DNA from: Mariprofundus ferrinatatus
GTDB taxonomy: Bacteria > Pseudomonadota > Zetaproteobacteria > Mariprofundales > Mariprofundaceae
NCBI RefSeq assembly: GCF_002795825.1
Contig: NZ_CP018800.1
Coordinates: forward strand, 2,106,001-2,170,000
Direction of reading: 5' to 3'
DNA: 64,000 bases
The notes beneath the pieces were generated by a model, which was not told the DNA's origin, made no database searches, and worked only from the letters and a program-made list of their open reading frames with translations. Made by a program: the position numbers and the translations under genes. Positions 43,902-54,419 of the stretch are shown in pieces (position 1 is the stretch's first letter; each line of letters opens with the position of its first letter).

Positions 43902-44992
43902 ATCCAGACAGCCCCTTTAGCATGGGCATCGTCTAAGAAAGTATCCAACTGCTTGGCACTAAGGACTTCACCGTTCTCAAGATACGCGCTATACCACTCT
44001 GCTGTATTGGCAATCGCCTGCTCAAGAGCCCAGACAGGCTGCCATTGCAGCTCGCGAACCGCCTTACCGATATCCAGCTGCAGTATCACCGCCTCATGCA
44101 GCTGCACCTCTTGGCCCACATGCCAGCTGAATCCCGGCCAGTAGACCTGCATGCGGCTCAGCAGTTCGCGTACACTGCATGTCCCTGTCGAATCTGGGCC
44201 GAAATTCCAGGCAGCAGCACAACCCCGCTCGCCGAGCAACAGGCGCTGACCCAGCAGCAGGTAACCCGAGAGCGCATCCAACACGTGCTGCCAAGGGCGA
44301 GTGGCATCTGGTGAGCGAATCTCTAGTTCACTGCCAGCTGCAACCGCCCGATAGAGATCGGGGATGAGACGATCCTCACTCCAGTCGCCACCACCGATCA
44401 CATTGCCGGCCCGCGCCGTCGCCAATAGCGGCGCCTCAGCCTCCGAAAAGAAGGAGCGACGATAACTGGAAGCGACCAACTCCGTAGCGGCCTTCGATGC
44501 TGAATAGGGATCATGCCCTCCAAGGGCATCCTCTTCGTTATAACCACGATCTAGGGATCTGTTGTCGTAACATTTATCCGAAGTGACCACCACGATCGCC
44601 TTCAATCCGGGCACGCTCCTGCACACCTCCAGCACATTCACCGTGCCGATTACATTCGTAGTCCAGGTTTCAACCGGCATATTGTAGGAGCGACGCACCA
44701 ATGGCTGGGCTGCCAGGTGAAAGACAACCTCGGGCTCGAATGCTCCAACAATCCGCCGCACCGCCTCAATATCGGCAATATCAATCCGATGATCCTCAAT
44801 TTCACCATCTAATAGCGCTTGGCAAAATTGCCAGTGCTCCGGGTCGGTATCGGGATCCAAACCAATTCCGGCCACCTTGGCGCCTAGTCGGTTCAACCAG
44901 ACAGAAAGCCAGCTGCCCTTGAAGCCAGTATGACCGGTAATCAATACCCGTTTGCCTTGATAGATGTCGCCAAACGACACTGCTGTCACCAT
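43898..44992 (-). CDS. rfbG: CDP-glucose 4,6-dehydratase
   Basis: About 364 residues from the ATG at 44992 (MVTAVSFGDIYQGKRVLITGHTGF split here at the motif GHTGFKGSW); ten more residues are possible from 45022. SDR features: GHTGFKGSWLSVWL glycine loop, VTSDKCYDN, and the catalytic YSASKAATE. RfbG converts CDP-glucose to CDP-4-keto-6-deoxyglucose using bound NAD. It overlaps rfbF by 7 bases. Confidence 0.92.
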   Translation of the reverse strand: MVTAVSFGDIYQGKRVLITGHTGFKGSWLSVWLNRLGAKVAGIGLDPDTDPEHWQFCQALLDGEIEDHRIDIADIEAVRRIVGAFEPEVVFHLAAQPLVRRSYNMPVETWTTNVIGTVNVLEVCRSVPGLKAIVVVTSDKCYDNRSLDRGYNEEDALGGHDPYSASKAATELVASSYRRSFFSEAEAPLLATARAGNVIGGGDWSEDRLIPDLYRAVAAGSELEIRSPDATRPWQHVLDALSGYLLLGQRLLLGERGCAAAWNFGPDSTGTCSVRELLSRMQVYWPGFSWHVGQEVQLHEAVILQLDIGKAVRELQWQPVWALEQAIANTAEWYSAYLENGEVLSAKQLDTFLDDAHAKGAVWI

Positions 44993-45756
44993 ACCATCCA
45001 AGGTGCCTCGCCACTCTCCCATAGTCCTTCAAGCCGTACCTTATCGCGCAGGGTATCCATCGGCTGCCAGAACCCTGCATGGCGATAGGCTGAAAGCTGA
45101 CCCTGTTCAGAGAGGCGCTGCAGTGGCTCCTTCTCCCAGACCGTTGCGTCACCTTTTATCAGCTTAAGCACTTCCGGCGACAGCACAAAATAGCCCCCAT
45201 TAATCCAGCCACCATCACCCTTTGGCTTCTCATTAAAGTGGTTGATGCGATCACCAGAGATCTCCAGTGAGCCAAAGCGTCCGGGTGGCTGCACTGCTGT
45301 CACCGTAGCCAGTAAGCCTTGCGCATTATGGAAGTCGATCAGTTTTCTGATATCAACATCACACAAACCATCGCCATAGGTGAAACAGAAGGGCTGATCT
45401 GGCTTCAAATGGTCAGCGACTCGTCGCATACGGCCACCCGTCTGTGTATTCTCACCGGTATCAACCAGCGTTACCCGCCACGGCTCAGCCATATTCTGAT
45501 GAACCTGCATAGAGTTATTTTGCATATCAAAGGTGACATCTGACATGTGCAGGAAGTAGTTGGCAAAATACTCCTTGATTAGATAACCCTTGTAGCCAAG
45601 GCAGATAATGAAATCGTTGATCCCATATGCACTGTAACTCTTCATAATATGCCAAAGAATCGGTTTGCTTCCAACATCCACCATCGGTTTTGGCCTCAAG
45701 TGAGTCTCCTCACTGATCCGCGTCCCGAGTCCTCCAGCCAGTATTACCGCTTGCAT
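44986..45756 (-). CDS. rfbF: glucose-1-phosphate cytidylyltransferase
   Basis: The 256-residue product starts MQAVILAGGLGTRISEETHL, the usual RfbF start and length; an upstream in-frame ATG (45813) adds 19 unrelated residues. Nucleotidyltransferase motifs are clear: GGLGTR, RPKPMV, FCFTYGDGLCDVD. It makes CDP-glucose from glucose-1-phosphate and CTP, the entry step of the pathway. It is the first gene of the 12-gene operon, downstream of a near-perfect sigma-54 promoter. Confidence 0.95.
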   Translation of the reverse strand: MQAVILAGGLGTRISEETHLRPKPMVDVGSKPILWHIMKSYSAYGINDFIICLGYKGYLIKEYFANYFLHMSDVTFDMQNNSMQVHQNMAEPWRVTLVDTGENTQTGGRMRRVADHLKPDQPFCFTYGDGLCDVDIRKLIDFHNAQGLLATVTAVQPPGRFGSLEISGDRINHFNEKPKGDGGWINGGYFVLSPEVLKLIKGDATVWEKEPLQRLSEQGQLSAYRHAGFWQPMDTLRDKVRLEGLWESGEAPWMVW

Positions 45757-45860
45757 ATGCCCATCCTTCGCCAGTTTCCGGAAGAAACTTGTGGTTCCAA
45801 CTTCATCCAGCAATAAAACTGGAATCTGCGAACAAACATTTACCTAATTCAAATAGATAG

Positions 45861-45876
45861 AGCAATTAAAGTGCCA
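45861..45876 (-). promoter_or_regulatory. sigma-54 promoter of the rfbF-led modification operon
   Basis: The minus strand reads TGGCACTTTAATTGCT, differing from TGGCACG-N4-TTGCW at one position only; spacing is exact. RNA should start near 45850, giving a leader of about 93 bases. It is the strongest sigma-54 match in the window and ties the sugar operon to the flagellar class of promoters. The rest of 45757-45967 shows nothing else clear. Confidence 0.75.
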
Positions 45877-45967
45877 AAGTTGAACGAACTTTTCCTACTC
45901 ATCGGATCAAATGCATCTCAGAAAAAACTATTACCACTTCTCACCCTAGAATGGTCCGGCAGTTACC

Positions 45968-46450
45968 CTACCCGAGGTAATGCCAGAGGGTAAACATTGC
46001 CGCCTGACCGCGGTAGTTGCCACCCTTGTCGATCAGGTTCCAGACCGTGGCATCCTGAATACGGAAGCGCCGGCCGCTGCTGGCAATCCGCACACCGGAG
46101 TAGTCGTCGATATAGCCGTTCTCCGTGACCCTTTTCAACAGCGCATTTCGCTCAGCCTGCACACCCGCTTCTGCCGACAGCCTTGATGGCAGCTGCGTAA
46201 ACTCATGCCAATCCATCTCGAACAGTTGTTGGGCAGTATGGTTGGCGTAGTTGATGACCGGATCCTCCCCGGTTCCGTGTGAAAGCAGTGCGTATGGTGC
46301 GAAGTAGACCCTGCGGGCAGCAACTGCAGGATCGGAATCATCATCAAGCAGGCCGCAGCCGCTCCATCGTTTCAGGCTGTCACTGAGCAGCCGCAGCTGC
46401 TCAAGCTGATAGTCATTCGTTTCAGATGGCGGGTCAGTGCACTGCTTCAT
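45968..46450 (-). CDS. MEKHLA-domain protein
   Basis: The 160-residue product matches the MEKHLA domain, a PAS-like module: YFAPYALLSHGTGEDPVINY, LFEMDWHEFTQLPSRLSAE, then YSGVRIASSGRRFRI and TVWNLIDKGGNYRGQAAMF. In bacteria such proteins stand alone and their role is unknown. The ATG is one base after the permease stop, so the two are co-translated, suggesting that it senses or uses the transported compound. Confidence 0.85.
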   Translation of the reverse strand: MKQCTDPPSETNDYQLEQLRLLSDSLKRWSGCGLLDDDSDPAVAARRVYFAPYALLSHGTGEDPVINYANHTAQQLFEMDWHEFTQLPSRLSAEAGVQAERNALLKRVTENGYIDDYSGVRIASSGRRFRIQDATVWNLIDKGGNYRGQAAMFTLWHYLG

Positions 46451-46451
46451 T

Positions 46452-47978
46452 TCAGGCAGCCTCCCTTTTCAGTGACTGCAGCCGGAAGAAGCCGCCGATC
46501 AGCATATATCCGATCACAAACGGCCAGTTTCCGGCAGGGCCATAACTGTTCACGATCGCAGAGCCGGTCACCTCATAGCCATGGATGATGCCTGTGGCAC
46601 TGAAGATGGCCGCGGCAAAGGCCCAGTTGGCGGCAACCCTGTACCTGCCATCCAGCAGTGCGGCAGTCATCGCAGCCAGCAACATTGAGGTGAAGATAAA
46701 GCCGCGCTCCAGCGCAATCATGCCGGCAACGGGGAACTGCATGGCCAGTGCATCGATCCCCACTGCGCCAATGGTGGTACCGGCAGCACGCAGCCCGCTC
46801 TCCAGCATCAGCAGCCCCCACGCGGCGATGGCCGGGATCAGACCGACAACCACCGCTGCGGCATGGTGGTGCGGCGTATCGCGGAACGCCTGTGCGGCAA
46901 TGATAATGCCGATCCAGAGCAGGATCGCCGCCCCCGCCTCGATCGGAATCAGGGAAGCCGCGAAACCGACAAGACCAAGCGTACAGAGCAGCGTTATGAC
47001 AATGCCGTTGGCAACCGAGTAACCGGCTCCGGCTCCCATATCCTTCCAGGCCGGGTGGCCGATATAGATGGTGGTGGGAAAACAGCTGCCGAAACAGGCT
47101 GCAGCAATAGTACCGATACCATTGGCAGCCAGTGACGGCTTCACGGCGTAGCTGTCGCCTGCCGCCTCGGCGCTCTCGAGGTTCTGCAGCGACCCGATCA
47201 GGTTGAACAGCCCCATCGGCAGGATCACGGCGATAGAACCGATCAGTTCAGGTGATGTGAACGCCGTAAGCAGCTCGAAGAGTTGTGGTGTTGGCAGCTG
47301 CAGCGAGATCGTCATGGCCGCAGAAAGTGCGGATGCATCCATACGCCCCAGCCCCCAGGCCAGAACGGTTCCGACAATAACCGCAGCAAACCCTGCTGGA
47401 ATGCCGCGCGGCAGCGGCATGCGACCGATATACTGCATAAAGATCAGCGCCAGCGGAGCGAAACCGATCAGCGGATCGGCAAAGATGCGGAAGGCGAAAT
47501 CCATCGAGATAAAGGTGATGGCGATACCGGCCAGCGTAGCCAGAAGGGCCGCACGCGGCGTCACCTTTTTCACCCGCGCTCCGATCCAAGCTCCGGCCAG
47601 TTCGATCAACCCCGAACCGAGACAGGCGGCGAGTCCCATCTGCCAGGCAAGCCGGGCATCACCTGTGCTTTTCACCACCGGCAGCATCACGAAGAGCACA
47701 TAGGCGAAGAGTGAGACGGTGTTGACGCCATAGGGAAGCGCGGTTGCCGGTTTGCCGGTGGCAAGGCTCAGGTTTCGAGCCTGCCATGCGTAGAAGAGAT
47801 TGCCGATCAGCAGGCTTACGGCAACGCCGGGCAGAATGTTCCCGTACAGAAGCTCGGCCGGAAAAGCGAGCAGCTGCGTGCAGAGCACGGAGATCAGGAT
47901 CAGCTGGATCAGGTTGTCGACGAAGAGGCCGAAAAAGCCGTCGAGATCGCCCCGTCGCCACCAGCTGAAGCTGTTCAT
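46452..47978 (-). CDS. NCS2-family permease (purine/pyrimidine type)
   Basis: A 508-residue inner-membrane protein with about 12-14 hydrophobic segments. The pattern is NCS2/AzgA-like: N-terminal DGFFGLFVDNLIQLILISVL, then LSLATGKPATALPYGVNTVS and CFGSCFPTTIYIGHPAWKDM. This subgroup is uncharacterised; substrate is probably a nucleobase or related heterocycle. It starts an operon with the MEKHLA gene. Confidence 0.85.
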   Translation of the reverse strand: MNSFSWWRRGDLDGFFGLFVDNLIQLILISVLCTQLLAFPAELLYGNILPGVAVSLLIGNLFYAWQARNLSLATGKPATALPYGVNTVSLFAYVLFVMLPVVKSTGDARLAWQMGLAACLGSGLIELAGAWIGARVKKVTPRAALLATLAGIAITFISMDFAFRIFADPLIGFAPLALIFMQYIGRMPLPRGIPAGFAAVIVGTVLAWGLGRMDASALSAAMTISLQLPTPQLFELLTAFTSPELIGSIAVILPMGLFNLIGSLQNLESAEAAGDSYAVKPSLAANGIGTIAAACFGSCFPTTIYIGHPAWKDMGAGAGYSVANGIVITLLCTLGLVGFAASLIPIEAGAAILLWIGIIIAAQAFRDTPHHHAAAVVVGLIPAIAAWGLLMLESGLRAAGTTIGAVGIDALAMQFPVAGMIALERGFIFTSMLLAAMTAALLDGRYRVAANWAFAAAIFSATGIIHGYEVTGSAIVNSYGPAGNWPFVIGYMLIGGFFRLQSLKREAA

Positions 47979-48002
47979 CTCAACCGGCGTCCTGAACCGC
48001 CA

Positions 48003-50068
48003 TCAGAGGCGGGAGATATCCGCCAGCCGCAGGAAGAGTCCCCGCAGCCGGGCCAGCAGCGCCAGACGGTTGGCGCGCAGCTTCTCCTCCTCGGCCATCA
48101 CCATCACATCATCAAAGAAACCGTCCACCGCTTCACGCAGATCGGCCAGCACATTGAGCTGGTGCTCAGGTACTTCGGGGAACTCCTGCTCCGCCTCGCA
48201 CAACTTGTCGTACAGATTCTGCTCGGCCACCTCGATGAGCAGCGATCTATCGATTTCAAGAGAAACCGCTCCCGCCTTCTTGAGGATATTGGCAATGCGT
48301 TTGTTGGCCGCAGCCGCAGCCTGGCCCGCCTCGGAGTCGGCAAAGCCGGTCAGCAGTTGTGCCACGGCAACGCTCTGGTGGAACGGCAGTTCAACGGCAG
48401 CATGCAGTGCCGCCTCCAGAGCCTGTCTTGAGTAGCCGCTGCCAGTCATGCCAAGCCAGCGCTCACGCACAAATTCGGCCACTGCCGATTTGGTCTCCTT
48501 GGTGATATGGATCGTTACACGCTGCTGGTTCCACTGTTTGGCAGCCTCATCGAGCACCTTTGAAAGGGTGAGGTCTACTGCGATTCCATCATCTGCCAGC
48601 AGCCGGATCAGGCCAATGGCGGCTCGGCGCAGGCCGAACGGATCGGCGCTGGCGGTCGGGATACGGCCGATATGGAAATAACCGAGCAGTTTGTCTGCCC
48701 GCTCGGCAATCGCCAGTGCGCGTGAAATGGTGTTTGGCGACAGATCATCATCGGCACCTGCCGGTGCATAATGAAACGCGATCGCTTCCGCCACCTCGGC
48801 ACTCTCGCCATCCATGCGGGCATAGATGCCGCCCATATACCCCTGCAGCTCCGGAAACTCGCCGACCAGTCCCGTGGTAAGGTCCGATTTGCAGAGATAG
48901 GCGGCGCGCTGTGCACTGTTGGCATCCACACCCAGGGCGGTGGCGTTGTCGAGCACAAAACCGCGCATACGGCGCACCTGGTCACCAACCATGCCTAGAC
49001 CATCCTGGAAAACGATCTCGGAGAGCCTCTCAACACGCGCATCCAATGTCTCTTTCGGATCGCGGTCAAAATAGAAGGCGGCATCGGCAAGGCGCGCATT
49101 CACCACGCGCTCGTTGCCCGTAGCCACTGCAGATGGGTCTTTGGAAGCGATATTGGCTACCGCAAAGAAGACATTACTCATCTTTCCATCCGCATCCCGC
49201 GTGGAGAAGCAGCGCTGGTGATGCTTAAGTTCGATACGGCTCACCTCTTCAGGCAGGCGCAGGAAGTCCTCATCATAGCGGCCTGTAATCACATGCGGCC
49301 ACTCGGTCAGGTCGGCGACCTCCTCAAGCAGATCGGCATCCTCGACAAGTTCGACGCCTGCTGCATCGGCAGCTTTATTCAGCTGACTGGAGATATCGGT
49401 CAGGCGCTTGGCACGATCCGCGACAACAGATTGTGACTCAAGCCATGCAAAAGGATCATTCACATCGATCTCACCGGAGCTGCCGTGGACACGATGGCCG
49501 CGGCTGATCTTGCCGGATGTAACACCGGCGAAGGAGAAATCGATCACCTCGCCGCCAATTCTGGCTGCGATCCAGCGGATCGGACGGATAAAGGCATCAT
49601 CGCGATGTTCGCCATCGTTCCACTTCATCTGTTTCGGGCTCGGCAGCTTGCGCAGGATCGCAGGCATCGCCTCAGCGATAATCGCGGCCACAGGGCGACC
49701 CGCAACACTGCGAACCGCCTTCATGTAACGTGCCTTGCCATCGCCTTTGTCGGCCAGCTCGAAATCATCCAGCGACATACCTGATTTTTTGGCAAAACCG
49801 ATCGCTGCCCCGGTCGGCTCACCATCCTTGTAGGCAACATGTTCGGGTGGTCCCCAGACCACCTCTTCGCGATCCTCCTGCATGACAGGGCATGCTGCCA
49901 CATGCAGCAGCAGACGACGCGGTGTCACGCCAAGCTGGAGCGTATCGACAGCCACATTGGCGTCCGCCAAAAGTTTTTCGACCGCCTCTTTCAGGGCGGC
50001 ACCCATGCGCGGCGCAACGCCTGCAGGGATCTCTTCGGTTCCAATCTCGATCAGCAAAGGTTTCAGGC

Positions 50069-50072
<4 letters not shown>
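48003..50072 (-). CDS. glyS: glycyl-tRNA synthetase beta subunit
   Basis: The 689-residue protein is of standard GlyS length and starts [19 protein letters not shown]. Conserved blocks include [28 protein letters not shown] and the C-terminal [19 protein letters not shown]. It forms the alpha2-beta2 enzyme with GlyQ, encoded just upstream with an ATGA overlap. Confidence 0.97.
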
Positions 50073-50926
<854 letters not shown>

Positions 50927-51007
50927 GGCAATCGCCCTCCCGAAAAATCGAGCTCGAAACCTAGCCTCGCTTTGCGCTGCTTGCCAGAAGCCTATTTTCT
51001 CAGGGGA

Positions 51008-51931
51008 TCAATTGCGTTTGCTTTTGAGCTTCAGCGCCCGGAACACCTCGTCGGCGTGGAAGGATGAACGCACCAGCGGCCCTGACGCGACCATGCCGAA
51101 ACCCTTCTTCTCGGCGAGGTATTTGAGCTCGTCGAACTCTTCGGGCGACCAGTACTTCATCACAGGATGATGTTTGGCGCTCGGCCTGAGATACTGGCCA
51201 ATGGTGAGAATATCGATATTCGCCTCGCGCATATCGTCGAGTACCTGCAGCACCTCGTCGCGCTCCTCACCCAGACCAACCATGATGCCGGACTTGGTCA
51301 CCACGCCCGGATCAAGCTCCTTGGCGCGCTGCAGCAGACGCAGGGATGTAAAGTAGCGTGCCCCGGGACGCACCGAGCGGTAGAGGCGCGGTACGGTCTC
51401 CAGATTATGATTGAAGATATCCGGACCCGCTTCGATGATCGTGTTCAGGCAGCTCTCCGGCTTGCGTTGGAAATCGGGGGTGAGAATCTCGATCGTCACA
51501 TCGGGCTGGCGCGCTTTCAGCTCGCGGATCACTTCAGCATAGTGGCCGGCACCGCCATCCCTGAGGTCGTCGCGATCCACCGAGGTGATCACCACATGTT
51601 TAAGGCCGATCTCCGCCACAGCTTTCGCCAGATTCACCGGCTCGTCGGCATCGACCGGGTCGGGCCTGCCTGTTGCCACATCGCAGAAGGCGCAGGTGCG
51701 GGTACAGACGCGCCCCAGGATCATGAAGGTGGCTGAACCCTGCTTCCAGCAGCCGCCGATATTGGGGCAGGATGCCTCCTCGCATACCGTATTGAGTTTC
51801 AGCTTGCGCATCATCTCGGCAATTGATTTGTACTCTTTGGACATCGGCGCGCGAACCTTGAGCCATTTCGGCTTGCCGGCCATCGGCTGTGCCTCGCCCT
51901 CAACCTGGATCGGAATCACTTTTCTGCTCAT
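51008..51931 (-). CDS. lipA: lipoyl synthase
   Basis: A 307-residue radical SAM enzyme with both clusters: auxiliary C-x4-C-x5-C ([12 protein letters not shown]) and the SAM cluster CTRTCAFC. The C-terminal [10 protein letters not shown] serine motif is present. It inserts sulfur into octanoyl groups on lipoyl domains. No lipB is adjacent, so the gene stands alone, with an empty 80-base gap before glyQ. Confidence 0.97.
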   Translation of the reverse strand: MSRKVIPIQVEGEAQPMAGKPKWLKVRAPMSKEYKSIAEMMRKLKLNTVCEEASCPNIGGCWKQGSATFMILGRVCTRTCAFCDVATGRPDPVDADEPVNLAKAVAEIGLKHVVITSVDRDDLRDGGAGHYAEVIRELKARQPDVTIEILTPDFQRKPESCLNTIIEAGPDIFNHNLETVPRLYRSVRPGARYFTSLRLLQRAKELDPGVVTKSGIMVGLGEERDEVLQVLDDMREANIDILTIGQYLRPSAKHHPVMKYWSPEEFDELKYLAEKKGFGMVASGPLVRSSFHADEVFRALKLKSKRN

Positions 51932-52070
51932 CGCGGCATGCTAGCGAATGAGATGCCTGCGTACATCCGCCATCTTTTATGGATAATCGTTTGCCCGTAC
52001 GTGCGTTTGTGAAACTTTGTTGGCAGTGTTCGCGCTGATTTTTTGTTCGAATCAGATATGGAGTCAATGA

Positions 52071-52532
52071 ATGAGTGTTTCATGTTTTGCAAAACTGTTT
52101 GCGGCGGCCATCGCCGTTTCCGTGGTCGGCAGTTACGCCATCCAGCTGGTCGGCCTTGATAGCATACACCCCTCTTCCCTGTTCGCCAGCGGCCTGACGC
52201 TCGGCACCATCTTCGGGGGCCTGCTGGTCGCGCTCTACCCGTCAGAGAAGGGCGAAGGCAGCAAGAGGGATAGCGGCACCAGCAACATCTATGTCGGCAA
52301 CCTGCCTTTCAATGTCGGCAAGGAGGAGATCGGCAACATCTTCGCCCCGTTCGGCAAGGTGGAGGATATCCGGCTGGTCAAGGATCGCAGAAGCCGCCGT
52401 TTCAAGGGCTACGCCTTTGTCGAGATGGAGAGCGGTGCAGCCAAAGCGGCAATCGATCATCTCAACGATACCGACTACGCCGGCCGTACCCTGCGTGTTA
52501 ACGAGGCGCAGAAGCGGGATTCAAGATCGTAG
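52071..52532 (+). CDS. RRM RNA-binding protein with two N-terminal membrane segments
   Basis: A 153-residue protein with two hydrophobic segments (about residues 7-28 and 37-60), then a single RRM domain (72-148) with RNP2 IYVGNLPF and RNP1 KGYAFVEM. Bacterial RRM proteins are normally small and soluble; a membrane-anchored form would place RNA binding at the inner membrane. A bidirectional terminator follows. Function unknown. Confidence 0.85.
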   Translation: MSVSCFAKLFAAAIAVSVVGSYAIQLVGLDSIHPSSLFASGLTLGTIFGGLLVALYPSEKGEGSKRDSGTSNIYVGNLPFNVGKEEIGNIFAPFGKVEDIRLVKDRRSRRFKGYAFVEMESGAAKAAIDHLNDTDYAGRTLRVNEAQKRDSRS

Positions 52533-52551
52533 GGAATTTCCCCTGCATCAT

Positions 52552-52582
52552 AAAAAAAGCGCGGCAGTTGCCGCGCTTTTTT
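52552..52582. terminator. bidirectional terminator between the RRM gene and aroG
   Basis: An 8-bp perfect stem GCGCGGCA/TGCCGCGC with a 2-base drawn loop (GT) is flanked by A-run and T-run, so it can end transcription from both convergent genes. Confidence 0.92.
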
Positions 52583-52602
52583 ATTTTTCCGGTTATCGCG
52601 GT

Positions 52603-53673
52603 TTAGTCGGTAGCAACCTCGCGACGTTTACGCACCGCTTCGGCCAGCGTGTTGAGCAGCGCCTCGGTATCTTCCCAGCCAAGGCAGGCATCGGTGATGC
52701 TGATGCCGAAATCGGGCTTCTCGCCCGGATTAACATCCTGGCGCCCCTCATGAAGATGGCTCTCGATCATCACGCCTGAGATGCAGCGGTTGCCGGCTGC
52801 AATCTGGCTGGCAAGATCCTCACCCACCTCTATCTGGCGCTTGAACTGTTTACGGCTGTTGGCGTGGCTGCAGTCGACCATCAGGCTACAGGAGAGTTTG
52901 GCCGCCTGCAGTTCACTGACGGCGCGCGCAACACTCGCCGCATCGTAGTTCGGCTCTTTGCCACCGCGCAGGATGATATGGCAGTCGTCATTGCCGGCGG
53001 TCGAGAAGATCGCAGATGTACCCTCCTTGGTCAGCGAGATGAATACATGCGGATGTTTGGCGGCATGAATGGCATCGATAGCGATCTGGAAGCCGCCCTC
53101 GGTGCTGTTCTTGAAACCGACCGGACATGAGAGGCCGCTGGCCAGCTCACGATGACCCTGTGATTCGGTGGTGCGTGCGCCGATGGCGCCCCAGCTGACC
53201 AGGTCTGCAATATACTGCGGCGTGATCAGATCGAGGAATTCGGTGCCGGCAGGGACCCCCATCTCGTTGACATCAAGCAGCAGCTTACGGGCAAGGCGGA
53301 TGCCCTTATTGATCTCGAAAGAGCCATCAAGGTTGGGATCGTTGATCAGCCCCTTCCAGCCGACGGTGGTGCGCGGCTTCTCGAAGTAGACGCGCATCAC
53401 GATCAGCAGATCCTTGCCCAGCTCCCCCCGCATACGCTTGATATGCCTGGCATATTCGAGCGCGGCATCGGGATTGTGGATGGAGCATGGGCCGACAACC
53501 ACCAGCAGGCGGTCATCTTCGCCATGCAGAATCTCATGGATAGAGACACGGGTATCATGGGTGGTGCGGGCAGCCGTTTCGGTGATCGCATGCTCGGCGT
53601 GCACCTGTTTAGGCGCTGCAATTTCACTCATGCCGCTGATGCGCAGATCGTCTGTATTGTACTTCATAGCCAT
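52603..53673 (-). CDS. aroG: 3-deoxy-7-phosphoheptulonate (DAHP) synthase, AroG type
   Basis: About 356 residues from the ATG at 53673; another ATG lies six bases on and one 24 bases upstream. Class I alpha motifs: VVVGPCSIHN, RVYFEKPRTTVGWKG, GARTTESQGHRELASG and DCSHANSRKQ. It makes DAHP from PEP and erythrose-4-phosphate, the first shikimate-pathway step. Transaldolase and aroK lie a few kilobases away, a loose link to the same pathway. Confidence 0.96.
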   Translation of the reverse strand: MAMKYNTDDLRISGMSEIAAPKQVHAEHAITETAARTTHDTRVSIHEILHGEDDRLLVVVGPCSIHNPDAALEYARHIKRMRGELGKDLLIVMRVYFEKPRTTVGWKGLINDPNLDGSFEINKGIRLARKLLLDVNEMGVPAGTEFLDLITPQYIADLVSWGAIGARTTESQGHRELASGLSCPVGFKNSTEGGFQIAIDAIHAAKHPHVFISLTKEGTSAIFSTAGNDDCHIILRGGKEPNYDAASVARAVSELQAAKLSCSLMVDCSHANSRKQFKRQIEVGEDLASQIAAGNRCISGVMIESHLHEGRQDVNPGEKPDFGISITDACLGWEDTEALLNTLAEAVRKRREVATD

Positions 53674-53846
53674 GACTGTCAGGCCCCCGAATCCCACTCT
53701 ATCTGGTGCGGCTGCCGCCGACCGCGGCGCAGTATCGCAGAAAATTCACAAAACTGTTAGCCCTGTACCGTTTCCGCTGTTTCCTTATGCGCCGATGGAC
53801 CATTTCCAGCATTGAGAATTTTCTTCAATGGATGGATATTTGCACG

Positions 53847-54419
53847 ATGTATGATCACAAAGCCGTTATCGGTGGCGAACTGGAGGATGGGGAGCAGCGG
53901 CTCTGGAGCGCGCAGCCCCGGCAGGGGTTTCTCCTGCACCCCTCCGATGCCTTCATGATCCCCTTCAGCCTGATATGGGGCGGATTTTCCATTATCTGGG
54001 AGTATCAGGTGCTGGTAAGCGATGCGCCGCTGCTGATGGCGCTGATCGGCCTGCCGTTTGTCGCCATCGGCCTCTACCTGATCGCCGGACGTTTCTACTA
54101 CGATGCAAAACTTCGCGAAAAGACCTTCTACGGCATCACTGATCGCCGCATCATTATCCTATCCGGCATCCGCAAAAAACAGGCGCACTACCTTGCTATC
54201 GGCGAGATCGAGAATCTGCAGAAGTTCGAGAACAGGGATGGTTCAGGCTCCATCGTGCTCGGTTTCGAGGCGATCACCACCGCCTACCAGAGCCAGATGC
54301 CAATCCCCGGCCAGATGGAGTCCACGCCGCGCATGAATAACCTCGCCGACGTCCACACCCCGTTCGGGATCATCGACAGGCTCAGGCGCACTACATCCCG
54401 CGCAGATAGCTCGGCCTGA
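53847..54419 (+). CDS. membrane PH-like domain protein
   Basis: About 190 residues from the ATG at 53847 (MYDHKAVIGGELEDGEQRLW); starts further upstream give a non-conserved basic extension. Two hydrophobic segments (about 40-60 and 65-85) precede a bacterial PH-like core (KTFYGITDRRIIILSG). The 3' end overlaps the convergent radical SAM gene by 29 bases. Function unknown. Confidence 0.72.
   Translation: MYDHKAVIGGELEDGEQRLWSAQPRQGFLLHPSDAFMIPFSLIWGGFSIIWEYQVLVSDAPLLMALIGLPFVAIGLYLIAGRFYYDAKLREKTFYGITDRRIIILSGIRKKQAHYLAIGEIENLQKFENRDGSGSIVLGFEAITTAYQSQMPIPGQMESTPRMNNLADVHTPFGIIDRLRRTTSRADSSA

Noticed and set aside
32388-45756. O-antigen/LPS locus as the main reading of the sugar operon
   Set aside because: No wzx, wzy, wzm/wzt or ligase gene is present and both promoters look like sigma-54; it remains the main alternative but is less supported than flagellin modification.
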